From assembly GCF_000148725.1 (NCBI RefSeq), contig NZ_GL476319.1, forward strand, positions 639,923-703,922: DNA of 64,000 nucleotides, written 5' to 3'. This stretch comes from Roseibium sp. TrichSKD4 (GTDB lineage Bacteria > Pseudomonadota > Alphaproteobacteria > Rhizobiales > Stappiaceae). Position 1 is the stretch's first letter; every line of letters starts with the position of its first letter. The notes below the pieces were generated by a model, which did no database searches, was not told where the DNA came from, and was given only the letters and a program-made list of their open reading frames with translations. Shown here piece after piece: positions 1 through 7,675 of this stretch. The translations under genes were made by a program, and so were the position numbers.

Positions 1-1118
1 CAGCCCTTCAGGCGACGTCAAGCATGATGGGTTCAGTGCAAGAGCGGCTCTCTACGGGGAAAAAGGTCAATTCGGCTCTCGATGATCCGAATGCGTTCTT
101 TACGGCCAAGGGTTTGGAAAACCGCGCCAACGACTTGAGCACCCTGCTCGATGACCAAGGCCAGGCGATCCAGACTCTGAAGGCTGCTGACAAGGGGATC
201 AGCGCTATTTCAGAACTGGTCGATGCGGCAAAGGCAAAAGCCAATCAGGCTTTGCAGACCTCCGACATCGGTGAGCGTGAGCAGTATACAAGCGAATATA
301 ATGAGCTGCTGACTCAGATCGAGGACATCGCCAAGGACGCTGGTTATAACGGCAAGAACCTGCTGAGTGGCACGGGCAATGATGTAAACGTGATCTTCAA
401 CGAAGATGGCACATCGGACCTCGACATCTCTGCGGTCGACTACACTGATACAGCCAATGGCCCACTAAGCCTTGCTTCATTGGGCGACTCTTCGGGTGGC
501 ACAGCGACATTCACGCTAAACAATGACGGTGCTACCGGTACACCAGCCCTCACGGGCGGTCAGTTGGTCACCTTGGATGACTCATTTTCTGCAGGCGACA
601 CGCTGACCATCACCAATACCGCCGGTGAAGAGACAAAGATCGAGATCACGGACACAATGACCGTTTCACAGCTGGAAACAGCTATTACGGGCACGTCCTC
701 CGATACGACCGCGTCATTCGCCACTGGTACAATGACCATCACGTCCTCCGATGAGGCTGTGCAGATCAAATCCGACAATGCCACCTTCAACAGCGGGAAC
801 ACGCTGACGGCTGGCACACTTGGCGGCCTGGGAACGGATTCAGCCATCGACACGGTGCTGACCAACTTGAAGAGCGCACAGGACCAACTGCGGTCCCAAG
901 CCTCCACTTTCGGTACCAACCTGTCCATCGTTCAGAACCGCGAAGAGTTCACCAAGGCGATGATCAGCACCCTTGAAGAAGGTGCAGGCAAACTGGTTCT
1001 GGCAGACTCCAATGAAGAAGGCGCGAACCTTCTCGCTCTGCAGACACAACAGGCACTAGCTTCGACCTCTCTGTCGATGGCAGCACAAGCAGACCAAAAC
1101 GTTCTGCGACTGCTTTAA
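1..1118 (+). CDS. Flagellin A (5' end outside window)
   Basis: Structural subunit of the flagellar filament, exported by the flagellar type III system. The reading frame is already open at base 3, and the residues before the first in-window ATG (position 24) match the N-terminal region of the next flagellins, so the true start lies upstream. The conserved N-terminal helix (TGKKVNSALDDPNAFFTA) and C-terminal helix ending NVLRLL are the flagellin D0/D1 parts. The central segment has the GDTLTITNTAGEE motif shared with flagellins B-D. It resembles flagellin D (4303-5466) most closely: both carry a DTANGPLSL segment and the same ALTGGQLVTLDD stretch. First of six tandem flagellin genes. Family assignment is certain; the start is not visible. 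Confidence 0.95.
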   Translation, partial: ALQATSSMMGSVQERLSTGKKVNSALDDPNAFFTAKGLENRANDLSTLLDDQGQAIQTLKAADKGISAISELVDAAKAKANQALQTSDIGEREQYTSEYNELLTQIEDIAKDAGYNGKNLLSGTGNDVNVIFNEDGTSDLDISAVDYTDTANGPLSLASLGDSSGGTATFTLNNDGATGTPALTGGQLVTLDDSFSAGDTLTITNTAGEETKIEITDTMTVSQLETAITGTSSDTTASFATGTMTITSSDEAVQIKSDNATFNSGNTLTAGTLGGLGTDSAIDTVLTNLKSAQDQLRSQASTFGTNLSIVQNREEFTKAMISTLEEGAGKLVLADSNEEGANLLALQTQQALASTSLSMAAQADQNVLRLL

Positions 1119-1159
1119 AAAATACAAAACATAGGCGCAAACAAACCATGACTGGATAA

Positions 1160-1182
1160 GGCGGGCTTCGGCCCGCCTTTTT
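1160..1182 (+). terminator. Intrinsic terminator after flagellin A
   Basis: A GC-rich stem (GGCGGGC, TTCG loop, GCCCGCC) is followed by five T residues, 42 bases after the flagellin A stop. It should end the flagellin A transcript and make flagellin B separately transcribed. Confidence 0.9.
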
Positions 1183-1417
1183 CGTTTCGCTGTGGCATAA
1201 TAGGCGGGCAGGCAAATGCGGGTCGCAAATTCTCGCGATGACTGTAGAAGCATGACAAGGACAATTCTGCCCCTCCTGACACTTCCGACATTGTCAGTCG
1301 TGATTTTCATTTCGATATAAATAACAGCTGTTTATATCTTTTTTAATGATGAAATTCGTCAAGTAAAACTGCCAATAACGCCTGAAATAAAAGATGCGGC
1401 ATGTGTCCTGCCGTCGG

Positions 1418-1455
1418 ACCCAGGACGGGTTCCAGTATTGCGTACCCTAGAAAGG
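1418..1455 (+). promoter_or_regulatory. Flagellin B leader: AGGAC hairpin plus CCTAGAAAGG element
   Basis: The upstream element 1418-1430 reads ACCC-AGGAC-GGGT and can fold as a 4-bp stem with a 5-nt loop. The second element (CCTAGAAAGG, 1446-1455) starts about 26 bases later and contains the ribosome binding site of the ATG at 1463. The same pair occurs before flagellins C, D and E. Binding by FlbT or a CsrA-like protein is an inference. Confidence 0.6.
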
Positions 1456-1462
1456 ACACACT

Positions 1463-2629
1463 ATGACTGATATCGCAATCACAAGCGCCGTTCGCTCGAA
1501 CCTGAACGCGCTTCAGTCAGCTTCCTCGCTCATCAGCGGCGTGCAGGAAAAGCTGGCAACCGGCAAAAAAGTCAACTCTGCCCTCGACAATCCGAACTCA
1601 TTCTTCACGGCCAAAGGCCTTGAAAACCGCGCCAATGACTTGGCAACCCTACTCGACGATCAGGGACAATCCATTCAGACCCTGAAAGCCGCCGACAAGG
1701 GTATTGGCGCCATCGGCGAACTGGTCGACGCAGCAAAGGCGAAAGCTAACCAAGCTCTACAGACCTCCAGCATTTCCGAACGCGAGCAGTTCTCTAAAGA
1801 GTACAACGAGCTGCTGACCCAGATTGAGGACATCGCCAAGGACTCCAGCTACAAGGGCAAAAATCTGCTCGGCGGCACAGGCAACGACCTCAACGTCACG
1901 TTCAACGAAGATGGGTCTTCGGATCTGGACATCTCGGCTGTTGATTACACCGACACGTCCAATGCCAAAGGCCTGAATTTGAGTGACCTGAATAGCTCCA
2001 CCGGCGGTACAAACTCAATTTCACTCAACAATGATGGTGCAACTGGTGACCCAGCTTTGACTGGTAGCCAATTGGTCACATTGGACGATGCATTTAGCGC
2101 CGGTGACACACTGACGATCACCAACACCGCTGGCGAAGAGACCACCTTTACGATTACCGAAACAACTACAGTTACTGAGTTGAACACGGCAATCAGCAAC
2201 AGCTCCACGGACACGTCTTCTTCTGTAGGTTCAGGCGCAATCAACATCACGTCGAGTGACAACGCTGTTCAGATCAAATCAGACAACAGCGCGTTTAATG
2301 GAGGCAACACGCTCCAGGTAGGCACGCTTGGCAGCTTTGGATCGGATTCGGATATTGAAAGCACCCTTTCATCTCTGAAGTCTGCACAAGACACTCTCAG
2401 AGCACAGGCATCTACCTTCGGTACCAACCTTTCCATCGTGCAAAACCGGGAAGATTTCACCAAGGCCCTTATCAACACGCTTGAAGAAGGTGCCGGTAAA
2501 CTGACCCTGGCTGATACGAACCAGGAAGGTGCAAACCTTTTGGCGCTGCAGACCCAGCAGCAGCTGGCCTCCACGTCCCTGTCGCTGGCTTCTCAGGCCT
2601 CTCAGAACGTGTTGCGTCTTATCGGTTAA
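1463..2629 (+). CDS. Flagellin B
   Basis: 388-residue flagellin, filament subunit. The N-terminus starts TDIAITSAVRSNLNALQ and leads into the conserved TGKKVNSALDNPNSFFTA helix. The C-terminus runs through STFGTNLSIVQNREDFTK to NVLRLIG. The central variable domain has the GDTLTITNTAGEE motif. The ATG at 1463 is chosen because an AGAAAGG ribosome binding site lies just upstream and the N-terminus aligns with the other flagellins. The C-terminal third is nearly the same as in flagellin C (SDSDIESTLSSLKSAQDTLRAQ), suggesting a B/C duplication or gene conversion. Flanked by its own terminators, so probably monocistronic. Confidence 0.96.
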   Translation: MTDIAITSAVRSNLNALQSASSLISGVQEKLATGKKVNSALDNPNSFFTAKGLENRANDLATLLDDQGQSIQTLKAADKGIGAIGELVDAAKAKANQALQTSSISEREQFSKEYNELLTQIEDIAKDSSYKGKNLLGGTGNDLNVTFNEDGSSDLDISAVDYTDTSNAKGLNLSDLNSSTGGTNSISLNNDGATGDPALTGSQLVTLDDAFSAGDTLTITNTAGEETTFTITETTTVTELNTAISNSSTDTSSSVGSGAINITSSDNAVQIKSDNSAFNGGNTLQVGTLGSFGSDSDIESTLSSLKSAQDTLRAQASTFGTNLSIVQNREDFTKALINTLEEGAGKLTLADTNQEGANLLALQTQQQLASTSLSLASQASQNVLRLIG

Positions 2630-2671
2630 CTGGTCAGACCGAAAAAACGAAAAAATATTTTCTCCGATCCT

Positions 2672-2699
2672 GGCGGGCCTCATAGCCCGCCCTTTTTTT
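2672..2699 (+). terminator. Intrinsic terminator after flagellin B
   Basis: A GGCGGGC/GCCCGCC stem with a six-base loop is followed by seven T residues, 43 bases after the flagellin B stop. Confidence 0.9.
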
Positions 2700-2901
2700 G
2701 CTTGAACGCAAACATCAATATTTCCATTATATGTCTGTTTTAAATACCTTTTCTCATCCAAGACTCGCCTTAGGTAATTAAAACGCGTTAGCAAAACTGA
2801 CGTTAAGAGACTCTTTCAAAAAACAACCTTACGTAACTTTTACAGGGTCAACACAGCTTAATCTTGCATTAAGAGTCCATGTCGTTTCTAGCAATACAGC
2901 C

Positions 2902-2938
2902 GCCCAGGAAGGGTTGGTAAAAATACGAGCTAGAAGGA
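2902..2938 (+). promoter_or_regulatory. Flagellin C leader: AGGAA hairpin plus GCTAGAAGGA element
   Basis: 2902-2914 reads GCCC-AGGAA-GGGT, a short stem (with one G-U pair) and an AGGAA loop. GCTAGAAGGA follows 26 bases later and contains the ribosome binding site of the ATG at 2947. The downstream element does not form a stable hairpin here, unlike in flagellins D and E. Confidence 0.6.
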
Positions 2939-2946
2939 AACGTATT

Positions 2947-4104
2947 ATGAGCGGGATCACCATCACCAGCGCTGTCCGTAGCAACCTTGTTGCGCTTCAA
3001 TCGACAGCCGACATGATGAGCTCAGTTCAGAACAAGCTGTCGACCGGCAAGAAGGTCAACTCTGCACTGGACAACCCAAATTCATTCTTCACCGCCAAAG
3101 GTCTTGAAAACCGCGCAAATGATTTGGCAACGCTGCTTGACGATCAGGGCCAAGCCATCCAGACCTTGAAAGCAGCAGACAAAGGTATTGGCGCTATCGG
3201 TGAGCTGGTTGACGCCGCCAAGGCGAAAGCAAACCAGGCCCTGCAAACCTCCAGCATCTCCGAGCGCGAGCAATTTGCCTCCGAGTACAACGAACTGCTG
3301 ACCCAGATTGAGGATATTGCTAAGGATTCCGGCTACAAGGGCAAGAACCTGCTGGCTGGTACTGGCAATGATCTCAACGTGGTTTTCAACGAAGACGGGT
3401 CTTCCGACCTGGATATCACTGCCATCGACTACACGGACACATCCAGCGCCACCGGGCTGAACCTGTCTGATTTGTCGGACTCTGAAGGTGGAACCGCAAC
3501 GTTTTCCTTGAACAACGATGGAGCGACTGGAACGCCTGCGTTGACTGGCGGAGCGAAGGTTACGCTTGATGACGCGTTCAGCGTGGGTGACACCTTGACC
3601 ATCACCAACACTGCGGGTGAAGAGAAAAAGATTGAGATTACGGAAGACCTGACCGTAACGGAACTCGAGAACGCGATTAAGGGCTCATCGGACGATACAA
3701 CCGCTTCGTTCGCCAAAGGCACGATGACGATCACTTCGACTGATGAAGCTTTTAAGATCAGCTCAGATAGCAGCAGTTTCGCCGACAAAAGTGGCGGCAC
3801 ACTCGGCGGGTTTGGCTCAGATTCCGATATCGAATCGACGCTATCTTCATTGAAGTCCGCGCAAGACACCCTGCGCGCCCAAGCCTCCACATTCGGTACG
3901 AACCTTTCAATCGTGCAGAACCGTGAAAGCTTCACCAAAGACATGATCAACACGCTGGAAGAGGGTGCTGGCAAATTGACTTTGGCAGATACGAACCAAG
4001 AGGGCGCAAACCTTCTGGCTCTTCAAACACAGCAGCAGCTGGCGTCTACGTCTCTGTCCCTCGCCTCTCAGGCATCGCAGAACGTCCTGCGTCTTATCGG
4101 CTAA
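2947..4104 (+). CDS. Flagellin C
   Basis: 385-residue flagellin. The ATG at 2947 (SGITITSAVRSNLVALQ) is chosen over an in-frame upstream start because it lies 8-10 bases after AGAAGGA and aligns with the other flagellins. It has the conserved TGKKVNSALDNPNSFFTA N-terminal helix, a central domain with GDTLTITNTAGEE, and a C-terminal helix ending NVLRLIG. The N-terminal conserved part and the last 100 residues are nearly identical to flagellin B, while the middle (KGSSDDTTASFAKGTMTIT) resembles flagellins A and D, so the gene looks mosaic. Confidence 0.96.
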   Translation: MSGITITSAVRSNLVALQSTADMMSSVQNKLSTGKKVNSALDNPNSFFTAKGLENRANDLATLLDDQGQAIQTLKAADKGIGAIGELVDAAKAKANQALQTSSISEREQFASEYNELLTQIEDIAKDSGYKGKNLLAGTGNDLNVVFNEDGSSDLDITAIDYTDTSSATGLNLSDLSDSEGGTATFSLNNDGATGTPALTGGAKVTLDDAFSVGDTLTITNTAGEEKKIEITEDLTVTELENAIKGSSDDTTASFAKGTMTITSTDEAFKISSDSSSFADKSGGTLGGFGSDSDIESTLSSLKSAQDTLRAQASTFGTNLSIVQNRESFTKDMINTLEEGAGKLTLADTNQEGANLLALQTQQQLASTSLSLASQASQNVLRLIG

Positions 4105-4143
4105 GCCGAAGGGACAAAACGAAAAATTTACAATTTTGAGGGT

Positions 4144-4161
4144 GGCGGACAGAAGTCCGCC
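4144..4161 (+). terminator. Hairpin after flagellin C, no U-tract
   Basis: A GGCGGAC-AGAA-GTCCGCC hairpin lies 40 bases after the flagellin C stop, where the other flagellin genes have terminators. It is followed by GCCCCC rather than a T run, so termination may be weak and read-through into flagellin D is possible. Confidence 0.5.
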
Positions 4162-4255
4162 GCCCCCTCCACGCTAAGATTTCCGTAACGTTAATTTCAG
4201 CTAACCACGTTTCTTCAGGATTCGTTACCTCGGTAAGATGCTCACTGTTACCCGC

Positions 4256-4294
4256 ACCCAGGAAGGGTGTTTACATGAGTAATCCTAGAAGGGA
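4256..4294 (+). promoter_or_regulatory. Flagellin D leader: AGGAA hairpin plus TCCTAGAAGGGA hairpin
   Basis: 4256-4268 reads ACCC-AGGAA-GGGT, and the stem can extend by two pairs on the outside. 4283-4294 reads TCCT-AGAA-GGGA, which can pair around an AGAA loop and would mask part of the ribosome binding site of the ATG at 4303. The two elements are 26 bases apart, as in flagellins B and C. Confidence 0.62.
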
Positions 4295-4302
4295 TAAATC
4301 CA

Positions 4303-5466
4303 ATGGGTAACAATGTTACACTGACGAGCGCCGTGCGCTCGAACCTGAACGCACTTCAAGCAACATCTCAATTGATGAGCACTGTTCAGGAACGCCTTGC
4401 CACCGGCAAAAAAGTCAACTCCGCTCTCGACAATCCGAACTCTTTCTTCACTGCAAAGGGTCTTGAGAACCGCGCCAACGATTTGAGCACCCTGCTCGAT
4501 GACCAGGGCCAGGCGATCCAGACATTGAAAGCAGCGGATAAGGGTATCAGCGCGATTTCCGAGCTGGTTGATGCCGCAAAAGCCAAGGCAAACCAGGCTC
4601 TGCAAACCTCCAACATTGGTGAGCGTGAGCAATATGCCACTGAATATAACGAGCTTCTGACTCAGATTGAAGATCTGGCGAAAGATGCTGGTTACAAAGG
4701 CAAAAACCTGCTTGGCGGTACCGGTAACGACCTCAATGTTGTGTTCAACGAAGACGGCACGTCTGATCTGGACATTACAGCGATTGACTACACCGACACT
4801 GCCAATGGTCCATTGAGCTTGTCAGAACTGTCAAACTCTTCCGGTGGTACTGCTACGTTCTCATTGAACAATGACGGAGCAACTGGCGCACCCGCTCTGA
4901 CGGGCGGTCAATTGGTCACGTTGGACGATGCTTTTTCCGCAGGTGACACCCTGACGATCACCAACACGGCCGGTGAAGAGACAAAAATTGAGATCACGGA
5001 CACACTGACCGTTTCTCAGCTGGAAACAGCGATCGGCAACACCTCGACTGACACCACGGCTTCCTATGCTTCTGGCACACTGACCATCACATCAACTGAT
5101 GAGGCGGTTCAGATCAAGTCAGATAATGCCAGCTTCAACAGTGGCAACACATTGCAGGCTGGTACGTTGGGTGGTTTCGGTGCGGACTCCAGCATCGATA
5201 CGGTTCTGACCAGCCTGAAAAGTGCGCAGGACACCCTGCGCTCTCAAGCTTCTACGTTCGGTACGAACCTTTCGATCGTACAAAACCGGGAAGACTTCAC
5301 CAAGGACATGATCAACACCTTGAGTGAAGGTGCAGGCAAGCTGACCCTCGCAGACACCAATGAAGAAGGTGCAAACCTTCTGGCTCTGCAAACACAGCAG
5401 TCATTGGCATCGACATCCTTGTCACTGGCATCTCAGGCATCACAGAACGTCCTGCGTCTGTTCTGA
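4303..5466 (+). CDS. Flagellin D
   Basis: 387-residue flagellin starting GNNVTLTSAVRSNLNALQ, with an AGAAGGG ribosome binding site upstream. It has the conserved N-terminal and C-terminal helices, the central GDTLTITNTAGEETKIEI motif and the end NVLRLF. It shares the DTANGPLSL segment and the DTLTVSQLETAI stretch with flagellin A, so A and D form one pair and B and C another within the array. An intrinsic terminator follows. Confidence 0.96.
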   Translation: MGNNVTLTSAVRSNLNALQATSQLMSTVQERLATGKKVNSALDNPNSFFTAKGLENRANDLSTLLDDQGQAIQTLKAADKGISAISELVDAAKAKANQALQTSNIGEREQYATEYNELLTQIEDLAKDAGYKGKNLLGGTGNDLNVVFNEDGTSDLDITAIDYTDTANGPLSLSELSNSSGGTATFSLNNDGATGAPALTGGQLVTLDDAFSAGDTLTITNTAGEETKIEITDTLTVSQLETAIGNTSTDTTASYASGTLTITSTDEAVQIKSDNASFNSGNTLQAGTLGGFGADSSIDTVLTSLKSAQDTLRSQASTFGTNLSIVQNREDFTKDMINTLSEGAGKLTLADTNEEGANLLALQTQQSLASTSLSLASQASQNVLRLF

Positions 5467-5492
5467 TCCAGCAGACATTGCGAAAAGAAATC

Positions 5493-5521
5493 AAAATGGC
5501 GGGCCTTCCCGCCATTTTTTG
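5493..5521 (+). terminator. Intrinsic terminator after flagellin D
   Basis: An 11-bp stem (AAAATGGCGGG / CCCGCCATTTT) with a CCTT loop is followed by a T run, 26 bases after the flagellin D stop. Confidence 0.9.
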
Positions 5522-5840
5522 TTGCAGTCACTTTCAAAGACAAACAATGGCAAAGATCGCCCCTGCCCTTCTTCGCAGCGGAAGATCTCCAATACATATT
5601 GCTAAAACCAACAATTGCAGCTAATTCGAAGCAATAAACGCAAAAATTGCAGAAGATATTTTTTTCTAACCTAACGAAACTTCCCGCAAACTCTTCATTT
5701 CAATAGTCTTTTATCGTCCTGACCACCCCTACTGGCTCCGCAATAACGAAAACTCCCCTTCGTCATTAACGTTTGATTTACCCTGATTTGGGAGGTTTTT
5801 ACTGACTGTTAGGGTTAACAGTGTGCGAACACCTAACATT

Positions 5841-5882
5841 CCGCTCAGGAAGAGCGGTAGTATTCGTTGACCTAGGAAGGGT
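5841..5882 (+). promoter_or_regulatory. Flagellin E leader: CCGCTC-AGGAA-GAGCGG hairpin plus ACCTAGGAAGGGT
   Basis: 5841-5857 folds as a six-base-pair stem CCGCTC/GAGCGG around an AGGAA loop. Compared with ACCC/GGGT in flagellin D, both sides of the stem have changed together while the loop is the same, a covariation that supports a real RNA structure. 5870-5882 (ACCT-AGGAA-GGGT) can form a second hairpin with the same loop over the ribosome binding site of the ATG at 5888. Confidence 0.65.
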
Positions 5883-5887
5883 ACACA

Positions 5888-7393
5888 ATGAAAGACATCA
5901 CGCTATCGGCTGCCGTCCGGCAGAACCTGTTGACGCTTCAATCCACAGCCGACCTGATGTCCGGCGTCCAGAACAAGCTGGCTACCGGTTTGAAGGTCAA
6001 CTCAGCCCTCGACAATCCAAATTCATTCTTCACTGCATCTGGCCTCAATAGCCGCGCGGGTGATCTCAGCACCCTACTTGATGACATGGGCCAGTCACTG
6101 CAGACGATCAAGGCAGCTGACAAGGGCATTCAGACCATTACGGATCTGGTCGAAACCGCCAAGGCGAAGGCCAACCAAGCCCTGCAAAGTCAAAGCCAAT
6201 ATGAGCGCAAGACCTACGCAAAGCAGTATAATGAGCTGCTGGAGCAGATCGAAGATGTTGCAAAAGACTCTTCCTATAAGGGCAAAAACCTGCTCGCTGG
6301 TGACGGCAACGACCTGACCACCATCTTCAACGAAGATGCAACGTCCAAACTGACCATTGATGCGGTTGACTACACGGACACCACATTGTCTGGCGGCCTG
6401 AACCTGTCCGACCTTGCTGAAGGCGAAGGCGCGGCAACGTCCTTCGGCTTGAATGGCGGTTCAAACACGATCACCTTTACCGACGCTAGTGGTCAGGTTC
6501 TAAACACAGCTTCAAAACTCAGCGAATTCACCGGCATAGCCGTAGCCGATGTGCTTCAGCTGTTTGATGACGCGACGACGGGTGCAGTTGTAGGCGGCGT
6601 CTCCCTGACCGTAGCAACAGGGACAACCGTGCAGGACCTGATCACAGAGCTGGAAAGCGCGCCAGGTGTTCGAACAGAGTTCGATCAAACGTCCGGCACC
6701 TTGACCATCATCTCAAATGAGACAGCGGACCTCAGAAACAACGGCGCCAGCGGCGCGAACACTGGTGACCTGGTCGCGGTAACGGCCGCAGCTGCTGGTT
6801 CACTCGGCGCATTGCTTACTGACGGCGCCAGCTTCAAGGTGGGGGACACCCTGTCCCTGACAGACGGCAACAACTTTGAGCTTGGCTCGCTGGAAATCGA
6901 AGACGATACGACCGTTCGGGATCTCGTCGAATTTCTTGATGACTTCAACGGTGTCAGCGCAAGTTTCAATGCAGGAACTGGTCGTGTTGGCCTTCAGAGT
7001 GACACCGACCTCGCACTTACGAGCGATAACAACAACTTTAACTCGACAAGTTTTGGGGCCGATACGGACGGTGTAACGATCTCCGCCCTCTCCGACAGCG
7101 GGTTTGCGACAGACAATGACATCAACCGAGCGGTGGACAGACTAAACACCGCCTTGTCGAACCTTAGATCGCAAGCGTCCGAATTTGGTACCAATCTCTC
7201 AACGGTTGAGATCCGGAAAGATTATACCAAGGCGATGATCAACACCCTGCAAGAAGGTGCTGGCCTGTTGACCTTGGCCGATACCAACGAGGAAGGTGCA
7301 AACCTCCTGGCACTTCAAACCCGCCAGCAGCTTGCTTCAACCTCCCTCTCCTTCGCTTCGCAGGCTGACCAAACGGTACTTTCGCTCTTCTAG
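5888..7393 (+). CDS. Flagellin E (long form)
   Basis: 501-residue flagellin starting KDITLSAAVRQNLLTLQ. The N-terminal (TGLKVNSALDNPNSFFTA) and C-terminal (ASEFGTNLSTVEIRKDYTK through QTVLSLF) helices are conserved. The variable middle is about 115 residues longer than in flagellins A-D and contains two GDTLSLTDG/ADVLQLFDD-type modules, suggesting a duplicated D2/D3-like domain. It groups with flagellin F by length and by KVNSALDNPNSFFTA preceded by TGL rather than TGK. AGGAAGGG is the ribosome binding site; a terminator follows. Confidence 0.95.
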   Translation: MKDITLSAAVRQNLLTLQSTADLMSGVQNKLATGLKVNSALDNPNSFFTASGLNSRAGDLSTLLDDMGQSLQTIKAADKGIQTITDLVETAKAKANQALQSQSQYERKTYAKQYNELLEQIEDVAKDSSYKGKNLLAGDGNDLTTIFNEDATSKLTIDAVDYTDTTLSGGLNLSDLAEGEGAATSFGLNGGSNTITFTDASGQVLNTASKLSEFTGIAVADVLQLFDDATTGAVVGGVSLTVATGTTVQDLITELESAPGVRTEFDQTSGTLTIISNETADLRNNGASGANTGDLVAVTAAAAGSLGALLTDGASFKVGDTLSLTDGNNFELGSLEIEDDTTVRDLVEFLDDFNGVSASFNAGTGRVGLQSDTDLALTSDNNNFNSTSFGADTDGVTISALSDSGFATDNDINRAVDRLNTALSNLRSQASEFGTNLSTVEIRKDYTKAMINTLQEGAGLLTLADTNEEGANLLALQTRQQLASTSLSFASQADQTVLSLF

Positions 7394-7437
7394 GTTTAGA
7401 ATCGCGAAACCTGGCGACACACAACCCTACAACCACC

Positions 7438-7464
7438 ATGGCGGGCATTTTGCCCGCCATTTTT
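7438..7464 (+). terminator. Intrinsic terminator after flagellin E
   Basis: An ATGGCGGGCA/TGCCCGCCAT stem with a short T loop is followed by a T run, 45 bases after the flagellin E stop. Confidence 0.88.
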
Positions 7465-7675
7465 CGTGTTTCGTGCTATTTCCAGGCAAAATGGCCCCAG
7501 AATTTTTCGTTAATTTTCAAATGCTTGAAAAAAATCTTTTGGTAACTTCTCTTTACAAAAGGTTAAGAGGTGCACTCTTGAGTGGTTTCAACATTAGAAT
7601 TGCTGGTAATTGCTTGTAGCCAAATAGGTAAAAGGGCTTCAGGCACACAACTGGTAACTGATGCGGTGACCCCTG

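Larger units (their letters stand above)
1119..1462. other. Intergenic region, flagellin A to B
   Basis: About 340 bases without a gene. It holds the flagellin A terminator, an AT-rich stretch around 1310-1390 that probably contains the flagellin B promoter, and the flagellin B leader elements. I could not assign a sigma-28 or sigma-54 promoter with confidence. Confidence 0.6.
2630..2946. other. Intergenic region, flagellin B to C
   Basis: About 315 bases without a gene: the flagellin B terminator, an AT-rich promoter-like region (about 2700-2880) and the flagellin C leader elements. No other structure was recognised. Confidence 0.6.
5467..5887. other. Intergenic region, flagellin D to E
   Basis: The longest gap in the flagellin array (421 bases). 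It has the flagellin D terminator, an AT-rich stretch at 5620-5710, several short repeats (TTAACG, GGGTTAACA) around 5768-5821, and the flagellin E leader. No coding region with flagellin-like or other recognisable content was seen. Confidence 0.6.

Noticed and set aside
1119-1462. Sigma-28 or sigma-54 promoters of the flagellin genes
   Set aside because: I looked for TAAA-N15-GCCGATAA and GG-N10-GC patterns before each gene and found no consistent match that I could defend. CGTTAA recurs in several gaps but the positions differ.
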